A stretch of DNA of 64,000 bases, taken from Bugulina stolonifera. Its lineage: Eukaryota > Bryozoa > Gymnolaemata > Cheilostomatida > Bugulidae. Position numbers and translations under genes: made by a program. The notes under the pieces were generated by a model. That model was not told where the DNA came from, made no database searches, and saw only the letters and a list, made by a program, of their open reading frames with translations. The stretch spans positions 9,909,700 through 9,973,699 of the forward strand of contig OW285191.1 of assembly GCA_935421135.1 (NCBI GenBank), given 5' to 3'. Below are positions 1 to 15,000 of this stretch, piece after piece. Each line of letters opens with the position of its first letter. The first letter of the stretch is position 1.

Positions 1-3000
1 TCTGACAACCAGAAACAGAAGACAAACTGTCTGGTATTTGTCCGTCAAATAAATAACATTGACCTGCAGCATCCCAAGTCCAAGAGGTTCATAGACATGA
101 CTGAGGCTAAGGAGAAGGATGAGGAACGACAAGGTAAGACAACTACCAGCTCCAGTTATTGTACAGTAATTTAATTTAATTTGTGTCAGTTCTACCCCTT
201 CTTATTCTACTCACAACAGGTAGTCAATAGCAAATTAGTCTGAGAAGAAATGTTATGTACAAATACATGTAACACTTTTATTTAACAGATCTTTTATCCA
301 AGCTGACTCAGAAGGTGAAGGCCAACATGCCAAGTGAGAATATCAAAGAATATTCAGTTGATTGGTCTGATGCTGATGGAATTAATGCAGAAGATCACAA
401 AGATTATCTGCAGAAGTTCTCAGATGATTTCTACAATGAAATTAAACGGATGGTTGACGCTGCTGCCGCTAGTGAGGATCAGACTGCTAGGGTGAGATTT
501 TTGATCGGCAAAAAGAATATTTTATTTTAGAATAAACCTATTCATGGTTCTTGATTCACAATCTCTGGTGGGTTAATACTTATTAAGTTAGTGTTTGACG
601 GACCATAATATTGCAATGTATATTACATGGCTACAGTATTCTCCTAGTGAACAAGTGCAAGTTAATTCATATTGACTTCAAACAACACCGGTCTTCCACA
701 TATTGTTGATATTTCTGCTGATATTTTTCGTCTTCATACAAGCAGTAATACTATGCAAGGTTAAAGTGTGTAGCACAGCGTGACATGAGGTCCAACGGAA
801 TCTTAAAAACTAGTCGAGTGAAACGTTATGATGATTTGGTGTATTAGTTTCCATGACGTAGAAAATTCTCTCAATATTTAACTTCCTAATAACTAAGCTC
901 TATAATGTTAAGGGGTTTGGCTGGTGTAGTGGGTAGCATGATCTGTTCACTGTGCTAGGCGATTAGGTGCCGTAGAGGCCCCGTTTTCAAACCCCAGTCA
1001 GGGACTGGTATTTTTGTAGATTTGAACCAAGTCTCTGACTGCTCAAAAATAAATTCCTTGCTAAAAATACATCATAAGCTCTGTAAAGAATTGAATGTTC
1101 ATAATATTCGTGTTTTGTCTTAGGATCTTAAAATCTTGATTGATTAGCAACCATGGAAACTGCGACATGCAAATTTTCACATTATATTTTCATTGCATTT
1201 ATACTTGCAGGTCGTTCATGAACATAAGCTGTGCAGAGAGGTGCTCGCTCACTCCAGATTGGCTCTAGATAAACTCTCCAAGGTTGTACCACGGACAGAC
1301 ATCTTGGATCAAATAAAGTCGTATGTTGCAGGAGATTCAAACCAACCAATGGTAGTACACGGTCATTCTGGTTGTGGAAAAACTAGTGTCATGGCATCGG
1401 TAGCAACACAGGTGAGTGATGTAGAATATTTTTGTCTCCTAGACAACTAGTGCTGGGTTATCTACATATAATATTGTAATGGTTTCTGTGATTTGGTGCG
1501 GTCGTCCTTGGACGACTATCGACCCAGAAATGAAGTGCCTATGAGTGGTAATAGGACTTCGCATTACATGAAAGATCGAGCGGTCTCAGTAGCCCAAATA
1601 CTACCAAAGACGACCCATCTGATCTCAAGTCCGACCTTCAGACTATACAATGAAAGAGAGTAGTTCAACCTAGTAGGCGGTTCGCTAAGCGAATGACCTA
1701 GTAAAAGGAAGAGAAAGTCCCTGTATCAAGTATAGATGTGTTTTTATTGAAAGCCAAGTGTAGACTGAGACAATGAACAGTAAAACAGTGCCCTTTATAT
1801 AGTTATAAGGACTTCCGGCCGACGTGACGTCGGGAAAAGACGACGTGTGGTCGTCCGGAAGTTGCGCAACAAGATGGCCGCCGGAAGCCCGACGGCCGAC
1901 CCAAAATAGGTCGGGTTCTACAAAAGTTGCTTATAATGGTCCAATTCATGTACAAAATGAATATCAATGGATTCTGAGAGGTCGGGCCTCTGTACATGGG
2001 TATAAAAGGCATTAAAAAGACTTAGTAACATTCATGCAGTTATATACAGTTATATAGTGGAACAATACATGAATAAGTAGTGAGTATGAACACATGGAGA
2101 CACGTATATAGACAGTAATTAATGGTTTGGACATGCAATACAGCTAAAGGTAAGTATACGAACACTAATTATGAGAATGTGAGTGTCAGATGAGTAGCGC
2201 TATAACAACTACTGAGCACTTAAGGTGCGATGGAGCTTCGTCCGGGAGTTGGAGTCGTATACAAATGTCCTGTACCATCACAATATCATACTGCCACATA
2301 GCTGTCGTATGTGTATGTAAATAACTGTTTAATTTCCAAGATTTTGTAGACAGAGGTGTATGATATATCCTCACATAATTCTGTTGTGACGTGGGGGGGG
2401 GTGTATACAGTCCATACACAGGTAAATTCCATTATCATGTTGTCCAATTCTCTATTACCAGTGCAGAGAATGGTTGGGGAATGGAGATAAGACAGCAGTC
2501 ATACTCAGATTTCTTGGTACAACTCAGCAGAGTTCTGATATTGAACTGTTACTGGAAAGTCTTAACCATCAACTCAGTTCATTCAACTCTATGAATCTCA
2601 GCATTAAACGCAACAGCAACAAAAGTATATAATTTTTCATCATTATTATGTCCATTCAGTTAACAATTTGTTTACGAAAATGTTTTATCCAGGGCTCTCA
2701 AGTTGCTCAGTCAAAAAATCCGAGCAAATTTACAATGTACTGCAGTGTAAGCAGTGTACCAGTATTACTCTGCTAGCAATTGGTCAGATATATAAATAAA
2801 GCTGTTGGTCACCTACATTTACATATATGTTGCTCTAGGAGTTAGCCTAAGTAATTTCTGACAGCTTAATAATCCCAGTACATACGTGTAATTCAGGCAT
2901 TGCCCTTGAAAAGTAATAAAATTAATAGCTTTTTCCTAAGCTTTTTCCTAAGCAACTCTCAAGCTATGAGATAAACTGAGGATTAATTTGGAGATTGTAA

Positions 3001-6000
3001 AGCATTCCAATTCAAAATACAGCTAATGTGAAAAAATCTTCCAAAATCCGAGCACATCATCAATAATGGAAAACCTCCCGAGCTCTCCGAGCAAGCACTC
3101 AAAATCCGAACTGCTCGGGGAAAATCCGAGAACTTGAGAGCCCTGTTTATCGCATCATTGCTACAATATTGTCACGTTATTATTTACATGTATTTGGTCC
3201 TCCAGATTACTCTGTTCAGCTGCTTCATTTTCTGTTATTCTCAAATCGCACTCCTTGTTTGTACTTTACTAGCATTGAAAGAGTTAACCGCAGAGTTTGA
3301 AAGAGAGATCAAGTCTGCCGGCAAGAAAAAAGGCTACAAACTAGTGATTGTGTTGGACTCCATCGATCAGCTGAGAAAGAATGACCACGCCTTTAGTCTT
3401 GCCTGGTGAGTGTCACATTAGTCGATCCTTCACTAAATAGACAAAACTGTTTGAATTGAATCGTCCAAGACTTTCATTTGCAAAAAAATTTTTGCAGGGA
3501 TGAATTGAAAATTTTAGGGTATAGTAGTCATTATGAGTGATAAAATAGCAAGACATAATTATTGTTAGATCGATAATCTATTTGTCACAAAGCGTATGCA
3601 TGCTGCAGTAAAGAAAAGTTGCAATCCCTTCATTACCCGAAACATATAATCAATGACGAAGTCATGTTTTCTTACACAGTCTGTATTTTTCTCAAAATGT
3701 CCATGTTTTTACAGTTGCAATACTAAGTTTCATTTTGCTCTTTTACTTTAGTATTATGTAACAACTCTGCTTATCATGCAGGTTACCACGAACGCTGCCA
3801 TCAAATGTCAAGTTGGTCATCTCAACACTCCCGGAAATCTTTGGAATCCTCAAAGCAGCTCGTTCATTGGGACTTTCTGGAAATAACTTTGTAGAAGTCA
3901 AGACTTTGGCAGAAGATACTGCTTGGATGATCATAGACAAGTGGCTGGAGATGAGTCAGAGGAAAGTAAGAGTTGTTAATAATAATATTAACAATATACA
4001 ATTCATTACTTCAACACCATGGGTACTTCGCCAAGATGCTTGCATAGGGATGGCACCTACCCATAGCTATTTGGTTAGGGCTGTTAACAGGATATGTTTA
4101 GTGGGAATATAGTGAGTATGTTAATAACTGAAAATTATTTTCATCAGCTCAACATCACAAAATATGCAATGGAATCTTTAAACTATTATAATGTTGATAG
4201 GTTTGTTCCATTTTTGATACCAGATAGTAACAAACTTGCTGTATTTGTTAGACCTAGACAGTGATTTACTCATGGCCGATTCTCGCTAAATATAAACTTT
4301 TAGTGAATGTGTTTATTGAAAAATCTTTCAGTTGACTTCAGACCAAAGAGAGGCGGTTACTTCGGTGTTCAAAGACAAGCCGCTGCCCCCTCTCTATATC
4401 AAACTCATATTTGATATTCTGGTGAAATGGAGGTCTTATGATCAGGCTAAATCAATACCTACTGATGTCATTTCCAGTATGGAACAGCTGTTTTCTACTC
4501 TGGAGAACACCCATGGTAGGTTAACACACAGTTGTGGCTGATCATACAAGCTCCACCCACCAACTAACCAGTATTTGACCTTGAAAATTTACGGATAGTT
4601 TTTCCTGATGAGTTTCACATGATGGAATTTTAGGCACATTTTTATATCGCTCATTGGTCACATATAGCATGTAGTCAAATGAACTACTGACGATAGGTCA
4701 CAAAACGCCTGAGCATCGCTACCCCGAAAGCATTCATTATACGCTTAAAAGCATCAAATCCGCGTTTTTTCTCCCATAGTATAAAGTTGACCTCTGAATC
4801 CATGTGATTGAATTATTTCACAGGTAAACTGCAGATTGAACTAGCCCTGTGTTATTTAACCTGCTGTCCAGGAGGTATTTCTCAAACTGAGTTAGAAGAC
4901 ACCCTATCTATTGATGACTCATTCCTTACTGCAGTGTTCCAGGTAAACAGTTTGCTCTACTGTACGTATAATTAGAGAGATACTTAGCTACGTCATGTAT
5001 ATACAATATACATTGTACATGGACCATTGTACTTACAGTATAGATTGTACATGTACAATTGTATTTACAGTATACATTGTACATGTACAATTGTATTTAC
5101 AGTATACATTGTACATGTACAATTGTATTTACAATATACATTGTACATGTACAATTGTATTTACAGTATACATTGTACATGTACAATTGTACTTACAGTA
5201 TAATTGAATGTGTGTTTTATCAGCCTTCTGAGAGCCACTGGCTACTTTTTACTACTGTCTAGTTATTTTTAAAGCACAGATTTTGACTGTGTTAATACAT
5301 CTCTTATTTTGCATATTATTATTTGGTAAAATATTGTTGTTGTTTTCCAACTGTAGTACCACGTACCACCACTACGTAGAATTCCACCAACACTCTGGGT
5401 AAGAATTAAGAATGACATCAGAGACTACATCGTAGAGAAGGAATCAAATGGAGTAGCTGTTATGTACTGGTATCACCGTCAGTTTATAGAGTTTGCTACC
5501 AGAAGGTATGAGAATAGGAATAGTATATATACGTTACATGCAGTGGCTATGCTGGGTATATATGTACTTATAATTTCTTGCCACATCTATCTATATTAGG
5601 CGTTTTCGGAAACTGTACTAGTTCATATGAGACTGCTTTTAATATTCGAACACAGCTTAAGCGTTCAGGCGTGACCAATGCTTGATCTGAAGGGGACTCC
5701 CCTTGTTAGCAATAAATATTGTTACCAGGCACGCCTAACCTAGCGTAATAGCTAGCGTTGTATTATTGAATAAAATAAATTGTTATTGCTGCAGATTGCT
5801 ATTTATAAATCTAGCACGTGCAATATCCGAATACGCGTATTATGTGTGCCTGTTATTGCTTTAATACTTTCAATGTCACTTGGTCTTTCTCTTGCGATCT
5901 ATCTCAACAGCTAGAGCTTCGTTGGAATTGTCTTCCTTGCTAGAAGCCGCTCATATCAGACTTGCTCTATATTTGTACTATTTAGTACAATCTGCTACTT

Positions 6001-9000
6001 TTACTCAGATATTGTATTGTTATTTTTAATGCAGATACGTGGAGGGAGAACAGATAAAGCAATGTTTAACCACACTCAGTGACTATTTCACTGGTAAATG
6101 GAGTGACAGACCTAAACCTTTCATATATGCTGAGAGTCAAATGAAGAAACTAAACCTGACAGACAGCTCTGCTCAAGCTCTTCGGTATGCTATAATATAT
6201 TATATATCTACTGCACCTATGCAAGGAGGTACTTTGACATGAGAAGATAAATCTAAGTCTCTTTACTCAGTGTTGTAATAATATAATTACTATGTTTCTG
6301 TTTAGACATGGTATCTGTTTGCATATAGGCTAGTAGCATCTCAACCCACAAGGTACAGTAAACAAAAGTTCAACACGCGTAAAGTAAGTGTACTCAGCCA
6401 GATCTGGTCTGATGAGAATCTGAAGGAGATGGTGTTTATAAACAGTTCCAGATATATCATGGACATACAGTTCCTTACTGGTAGGTGGTGATTATATTAC
6501 ATACAACAGATATATCATGGATATACAGTTCCTTACTGGTAGGTGGTGATTACATTACATACAACAGATATATCATGGATATACAGTTCCTTACTGGTAG
6601 GTGGTGATTATATTACATACAACAGATATATCATGGATATACAGTTCCTTACTGGTAGGTGGTGATTATATTACATACAACAGATATATCATGGATATAC
6701 AGTTCCTAACTGGTAGGTGGTGATTATATTACATACAACAGATATATCATGGATATACAGTTCCTTACTGGTAGGTGGTGATTATATTACATACAACAGA
6801 TATATCATGGATATACAGTTCCTTACTGGTAGGTGGTGATTATATTACATACAACAGATATATCATGGATATACAGTTCCTAACTGGTAGGTGGTGATTA
6901 TATTACATACAACAGATATATCATGGATATACAGTTCCTTACTGGTAGGTGGTGATTATATTACATACAACAGATATATCATGGACATACAGTTCCTTAC
7001 TGGTAGGTGGTGATTATATTACATACAACAGATATATCATGGACATACAGTTCCTTACTGGTAGGTGGTGATTATATTACATACAACAGATATATCATGG
7101 ATATACAGTTCCTTACTGGTAGGTGGTGATTATATTACATACAACATATATATTATGGATATACAGTTCCTTACTGGTAGGTGGTGATTATATTACATAC
7201 AACAGATATATCATGGACATACAGTTCCTTACTGGTAGGTGGTGATTATATTACATACAACAGATATATCATGGATATACAGTTCCTTACTGGTAGGTGG
7301 TGATTATATTACATACAGCAGATATATCATGGACATACAGTTCCTTACTGGTAGGTGGTGATTATATTACATACCGCAGATATATCATGGATATACAGTT
7401 CCTTACTGGTAGGTGGTGATTATATTACATACAACAGATATATCATGGATATACAGTTCCTTACTGGTAGGTGGTGATTATATTACATACAACAGATATA
7501 TCATTGATATACAGTTCCTTACTGGTAGGTGGTGATTATATTACATACAACAGATATATCATGGACATACAGTTCCTTACTGGTAGGTGGTGATTATATT
7601 ACATACAACAGATATATCATGGATATACAGTTCCTTACTGGTAGGTGGTGATTATATTACATACAACAGATATATCATGGATATACAGTTCCTAACTGGT
7701 AGGTGGTGATTATATTACATACAACAGATATATCATGGATATACAGTTCCTAACTGGTAGGTGGTGATTATATTACATACAACAGATATATCATGGACAT
7801 ACAGTTCCTTACTGGTAGGTGGTGATTATATTACATACAACAGATATATCATGGATATACAGTTCCTTACTGGTAGGTGGTGATTATATTACATACAGCA
7901 GATATATCATGGATATACAGTTCCTTACTGGTAGGTGGTGATTATATTACATACAACAGATATATCATGGATATACAGTTCCTTACTGGTAGGTGGTGAT
8001 TATATTACATATAGCAGATATATCATGGATATACAGTTCCTTACTGGTAGGTGGTGATTATATTACATACAACAGATATATCATGGATATACAGTTCCTA
8101 ACTGGTAGGTGGTGATTATATTACATACAACATATATATTATGGATATACAGTTCCTAACTGGTAGGTGGTGATTATATTACATACAACAGATATATCAT
8201 GGATATACAGTTCCTAACTGGTAGGTGGTGATTATATTACATACAACAGATATATCATGGATATACAGTTCCTTACTGGTAGGTGGTGATTATATTACAT
8301 ACAACAGATATATCATGGATATACAGTTCCTTACTGGTAGGTGGTGATTATATTACATACAACAGATATATCATGGATATACAGTTCCTTACTGGTAGGT
8401 GGTGATTATATTACATACATCAGATATATCATGGATATACAGTTCCTTACTGGTAGGTGGTGATTATATTACATACAACAGATATATCATGGATATACAG
8501 TTCCTTACTGGTAGGTTGAAATAGGAGTTGTGCTTACTTGCTACAGTTTGATATTCTCTCTTACTACTAATAATGCCTTTTAGACTTTTTACAATGTGTA
8601 ATTATAATATTATACTGTCAATTCCTAACCGTCTTACATTTGGAAACAACTCAGTGTAAATCAGTATATACGGAGTCTTAATTATATAACTACCATAAAC
8701 CGTTAGTCATAATTCCTTATTTATTATAATATCGTTTGTTTAGCCAAGTTCACCAGTGACTCCTGGGGCAATATCAATACAGAGTTGTCATCTTTTGCTT
8801 CTTATATGAGACAGAAAGATGAGTTGGTAAGCTACTGCCCACATTATAAACTTATATTATACAATTACTAGTGGAAAGTTAGTGAAACGTGCGCAAGTGC
8901 ATGACTTGTATGCTTGTATTGTATGCTGTTTGGAGTTGCCCTCACTATGTATTTCAAACAACGTTCTGTGTAGACACCCATTTATTGCTTTTATGCCATG

Positions 9001-12000
9001 TTCCAATGTGGTTCATCTACCAAGTAGCTGTGAGAGTTGTCTCCACCTGATCTACTCATCATTAGTTTTCCCTGACTATTTCTAGACTGATGAAGAGAAG
9101 ATATATTCCACAGAGTATACATACTTGTACTCAGTCTTATCTATGTACAATGGACTGATATCACAGTCTCCCTACACATGCTCTGCTCAGCTGTTTGCTT
9201 GTCTACAGGATAAATACAATCTGTCTGCACCAAAGCCTCCTACTGGTACCGCATATTATTATTCCTTCTTTTTATGTTATATTTTATTATTGTACCATTT
9301 CAGGCTTCCCACTTATCTCCAGCAGGTCTACAATGGTGCTATGTATGCCATGATAATGTATATTGTTATATTTCTTGCCATGTATTTATTATTAGAGGTT
9401 CTCTACATGGGCTAATGTGACCTTTCAACTTTCAACAATAGTATTGTCTTATCTTATATGTGCACATATAGTATAGAACGTATTGTCTTGCGTCCTGTAC
9501 CAATATATTTAGACGGAATTAATGATTGTATAGTTTAGTTAGACGTACATAATCTACTACGTTTAATCCAATTTCATTGAATTATTGACCTATTTAGCAC
9601 AAGAATATAAATAAACATCAGATGATTGACTGCGTTACACTGATTCCGAACTACGACTATTAGATGGTATTCATTAGTGTCTGCAATAGTCTACATGTGG
9701 GTGTGAACCTAGATATCATAATCTGCAAAAAATTTCATCAATTTAGAAGTTCACTATATTAATATTTTCTGTAGATTCCAAGCTACCTAACTTAGCCTGG
9801 TTCCTCAAAGAGTTAACATCAGGGCAGGGTGTCGACATGTGCCCGCTGTTACCAGTATCCAAGCTGCTTGATTCCCCTGGTGGGATACAGGTATTGGTGA
9901 GACTCTCAGCTAGTTTAGGAAAACTGTTTCCTTTCAAGTTCAACGGCAAATCTGCGGTAAGCTGTTCAAATATATACTGAAGTCTACTGTTTATTTCCCT
10001 TTCTTTGAAAAATAAGTGGTGCTAGAGAAAACATTTTATATGTAGTAAGTAAACTATAAACTATTCAAATTATATAGCAATCGACGCCAAACTGTTTAAC
10101 CTGTTGGACACCTGAAGTGTAAGTCTTAACTTGTAATATAGTGATGAGTGTTGTACAGACTTGTGTATTGTATTACTGTATTGCTGCAATGTGACAAACC
10201 TGTCTGTGAATCTCTCTTACAGTTGATGCTCCAAGTATACGAGGTGTGATCATTAAATTCCACGACTGGTGGAATATAGTTCAAACTATTGCTTTTTTTA
10301 CCTATTCAAGGTTACCACCTTCAAAGTACATTCCTTCAGAGCCAAAACAGTGCTTCCAGCTGTTTTCTAGCGATTCCATAGATTTTTAGAAGCTTTTTTT
10401 TTGGGAGTTGTCTTATCATTTCCATTACAGCTGACTGAATGGTAGAAATGTCCCCAAAACTGATGATTTTGACTTTGTTCCTGGGTTATACTTATACAAC
10501 CATGATACATTACATGTACATGTGATAATGCTTTGGAGAAAGTTTGTTTCAGTTTCTACAGCCTCTAGCAGATCAATGCACACTTTAGCGGGTCCTGGTG
10601 GAGATGTTTTTATTCTTCTGTCTATAGTTTTGGAGCAGACCTGGCGTTGCTCTTCTCATACAAAGGTTTTTCGTCAGAATCTGTTGAACTGTTCAAAATA
10701 CAAGGTTAAGCTCACCAGCTATCTCTCTGATAGTTAATCTCCTGTCTGACATCACTTTTTCTTTCACAATTTCAATGTTTTCATTGATGTTCAAAGTTTT
10801 TGGTGTTCCAGGTCTTTGGTCATTTTTAAGGAACTCTCTACTTTTGTTGAACCAATTAAGCTGCCCAGAAATTCTACTATAGCGTAGAGTATCATTTCCT
10901 TAAACAGTGTGCAACATTTCATAGGTTTCTGTTGCACTTTGACCAAATTCCACACAAAATTTCACTGACACTTTTTGTTCCTGAGTACTGTCTGTGTTGA
11001 AAAAATGGTGGAAAAGAAAAAACGGCTTCCGCTCAACCGCCAATTCTTGCCTTTGAAGTGGGTGTGCCCTAGTGATTTTTTGTGTAGTGGTTACCAAGGC
11101 ACTGACAAAACATGTCCTAAAAACTGAAAACCCAAGTCCTTTATCGTCTCAAGATATTGAGCCAGTCCTGGTATTTAATGATCAGCCCTCGTCCCTGATT
11201 TAACGTCTGAACATATTCTACTTAATCTCTACATTTTATTGTTATACTGCTTTAATGATGAAATAATAAAGTTTGATTCACATCTCCTGGTGCGAGCATT
11301 TGTGTTATTATGTGAACTATGCTTTAGATTAGTTATTTTAAACACCAGTATTATTGTTTAGATTGCCACCATGTCGGAGGAAATGATCGTCTACACGATC
11401 CAGGACGATGGAAGTATTACTGAAGCTCTCTCGATGGCTCTCATGGATCCGTCAGATTATGCTACGCATATCTCCTTTGACAAAGATGAGAACTATATCT
11501 TTGCTAATTCGTCAGGAGTGTTTAAACTCATCTCCTTAGAGAACAAGCGTGTCGAGCTAGATGTCAGTGAGGTGACTATCATTACTATCTCATATGATTG
11601 ACTAAGTTGGTTTCTGCATGCTAGTGTTAGGACCAAAAGCACAAACTTTCTTCTGTCATAAGCATACTAACTCCTATGATCATGGAGGGATAATTGTTTA
11701 AGCTAGCCGAGGATAGAGATGTCATCCTCTAAGACCATAAGATGTTGAAATAGTTGTGTTTATGTGTATGGTTATATTATGTGCATACCATAGCATAGGC
11801 AGTGGTATATATGTAACAAGATTGACGGCCGCCCACCCCTTACCCTTGCTAAATAGAACACCAGTAGCTTGGATAGGGAGTAGCATATCACATCTTTCAC
11901 ACCGAGTTCGAGTTATGCTAAGGTGCCCTTATGACATAACACGTACCTGACCCCCACACAAACTTTAATAATGCTAAAATTTTAGAGCAATTTATTGGAC

Positions 12001-15000
12001 AACTCTTGCATGCATATCATTATTGTAGCTGGAGTTGGACCCTAAGAATGATTATATCATTTTCACCAGTGAGCGAATGAAAGTGTTCTACAACCCATTG
12101 GTGAAGGGTAGAGACTCCATTATGTTCTGTGCTTGCGAAAGAGAGTTGGCAGTTGTCTACTCTATGAAGGCATGTACATTGATATTATAGTAGTTGTCTA
12201 CTCTATGAAGGTATATTAGGTCTGTTACATTATATATAGTGTTTGAATTTTACGTTAGCATAAAGGCAGAACCGCATGAGGCACTGGTTGTTCTGTTTGG
12301 GCCAACCTGATCTCAAGCTGAAGCCAAATGGCACCTATTTGATTGTTTAGGTCAAGATCAAATTATTGGTCCCAACAGCATGCCTTCACAACAACTCCAA
12401 CTGTATAATATTTCTGCTTATTATTTGGGAGAAGCTTTCTTTATTGGCTGGATATTACATGAGATTGATGAAGGTGCAACCTGCATGAAACCACCGGACA
12501 TGGGTGGTTCTTGTGTGATTTGGCATGATTATCTCTCTTCCCACTAATTATATTAGAAGCTTCTATAAATACCGGTGACTTGGCAACATAAAGAACTGCT
12601 TTTTTACCATGCAGCTAAATTTAACATGCACGAGTGATGTCATTGGGTGTTAAAAGTAGAGGTCGATCACCTACTCTATATGATCAATGTACAGATGATC
12701 AGGAATCTGCTGTAAAAGTTGCTGTTTGTATTGTGAATTATGACGTTGTGTGTTTCTTCTTCTAGACAAAGGCGGCTGTGTGGCACCACTACATTCTTGA
12801 GCCAGAGGACGGTAGTCTTTCTCAGGAGGAAATATATCACATATCTGTACATAATACAGACCAGGATTGTGTGAAGGAATTAGTAGTTGTCTTCTCTAAG
12901 CATACAGATGTCTACACTATGGAGTTACAAGAAGATGGCGGAGCAAAGGTGTCTCTGAAAGAGGTAACACAGGAAGTAATATTGTTGTAATGCGTATTGT
13001 ATTAATTGTATATCAAACATCATTAGTAGATATGAGGGGGGGTTGACATGTACTTGATTCTGTTGAACCTATTGCCCTGCTCTATGAATATTGTTAAACT
13101 TTAATCTTTTGCGTACACCCCCAAGGTGAAAAATGATGTTGAGCACAAAATTATATGTACGAGACCTTTATTTTAGTAAATGAACACGCGTCGTAGGTCA
13201 GATACATTAGGGCTGTTATTGTTTCCTATCTTCTAATTAGCAATAAATCAAGTTATGATATTGTATTATCATTGGTGTAAAATTATCATGAAATGTTCTG
13301 CGTGTTATAGGCCATGCCTAACGCCTTCTGCCAAAAGAAAGGAGTGAAGGCAGTCGCTAGAAGGGTAACAGACTTTGTTCATGGGGAAAATCAAATGAGT
13401 GTTATACTACCAGATGAACTCCCTTTCAATAAGATGTTTATGCTCTCAGACCAGACGTCCATGCAAAAGAAGTGAGTTGAAAACATTACCTGTAAGGTAA
13501 CATTCTGTGCAGAATTCAACGCTAAAATTTTATTTGGCATTGAATTGGTATGTGCATGTATATTTCTCTGTTCACAGTGTGTGGAGTTACTATGAATTGT
13601 CCAGAAAGACTGATATCTTTATGGCTGGGAGGCTGAAGAGTGAGACTGATATTCTTATGGCTGGGAGACTGAGGAGTGGGACTGATATCATAGCCACCCT
13701 CTCTAGATCAAAGAAATATTTCTTGATAGAGCTTTACTCTGTGAAAGGTTACAACAACATTGAGCTTTCAGCAGCATTTTATACCAAAGCGCTTCAGCTC
13801 AATTCTGCCATGTCTTATAAAAGTAAGTAGCGTTAAGCTTCATCAACTGATGTGACCTTTAATAGTTGAACTGGATGATGGTGTTATGGAGTATTCACAT
13901 GCTCACCAAACTCTGGTAAAAATGACTAATCAAGTTAAGATTGTGAAAGGTTAAGTTTCAATGTAAACTTGAATAAGTTAGGAGACAGTATTATTTAGAA
14001 GTTGTAGTAAACAAGAGAAGACAAAGGGTTGAAAGGGAACGGTTCAAGTCATACACTAGTGAGAAAAGTTTCTCATTAGATTTCCAGGTGAATGCATATG
14101 TACAGCCTGCGATACACATAATATTTTGTTGCAGGTAAGATGTACCTGGTACCGAACTCAGATGTACTGCTTTTTCTTATGGACACAAAAGTATACCTCT
14201 TCTTCCTCAAAGAACTTGACTGGCCAATGATCAAAGTCACCTACTGCTATAGCATCGTGGTGGGCAACAGTCATGTTATAGACATCTTGGCAGGTAGGTT
14301 CAAGGCTGCTTTGTATTAATTTAATAGTTAGACCATAGTAAGGTATGCAGGTAATTAAGGGTGTGAAATAGTACTGCCGTAGGTTATAGACTTTTTAGTC
14401 ATTTGATAATCTTGGAAATTTGATATCACAGTATCTTTTATGAATCAAAGGTTTGTCTCAATAATACATAATATATAATCATCGTTATTACATAGTTAGT
14501 TGTAGTCAAAGTTGGCTTTATTCATTGATACATAAAGTTTAGACTGCAGAGTAAATGAGATATCAAAATAGTTTTCATTTTATTCATACAGCTTTAAATC
14601 GTTTAGGTTATAAATTCGCTACGGTAACCAATTTTCACCTATTTCAGATCCATTTGGTTATCTGGTTGTTAACTCCATTGACAAAAGCACCAAGTTCTGG
14701 GACCTCACTCTGTACTCAGACTCTGTCAAGACTGGCAACCCAAGGCTGAAGTCTATATACAGATGCAAGCACTTACTCAGCTTTCCCGCTCCGCACAACC
14801 TGATTTTTGTTGTGGAAGGCAATGGGTAGGTGTGGCAATAACCTCTGTCGATCACAGGGCTGTTCATATTGTTAAGTTTCTCAAGAAAAAGTTGCATCAG
14901 CTGCATGAACTTTCCCAGTCACTTGTGTAAATGTAAAAACATGATTATTTATAACCTATAACTAAAAGTTTATAGATGCATGGGCTAACCACAAGTGAGT

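Noticed and set aside
1803..2015. Overlapping ORFs on both strands in the solo LTR (and at 54056-54385)
   Set aside because: They lie inside a transposon LTR-like sequence with no conserved protein features.
6481..8510. CRISPR-like array of regular repeats
   Set aside because: The units abut with no unique spacers, the host is a eukaryote, and the unit is a copy of the neighbouring exon end.
10238..10400. Alternative exon running into the mariner left end after the acceptor near 10222
   Set aside because: Joined to the GTAAGT donor of the preceding exon it meets a stop at once (TGA in gene A, TAA in gene B), and it cannot rejoin the next exon in frame.
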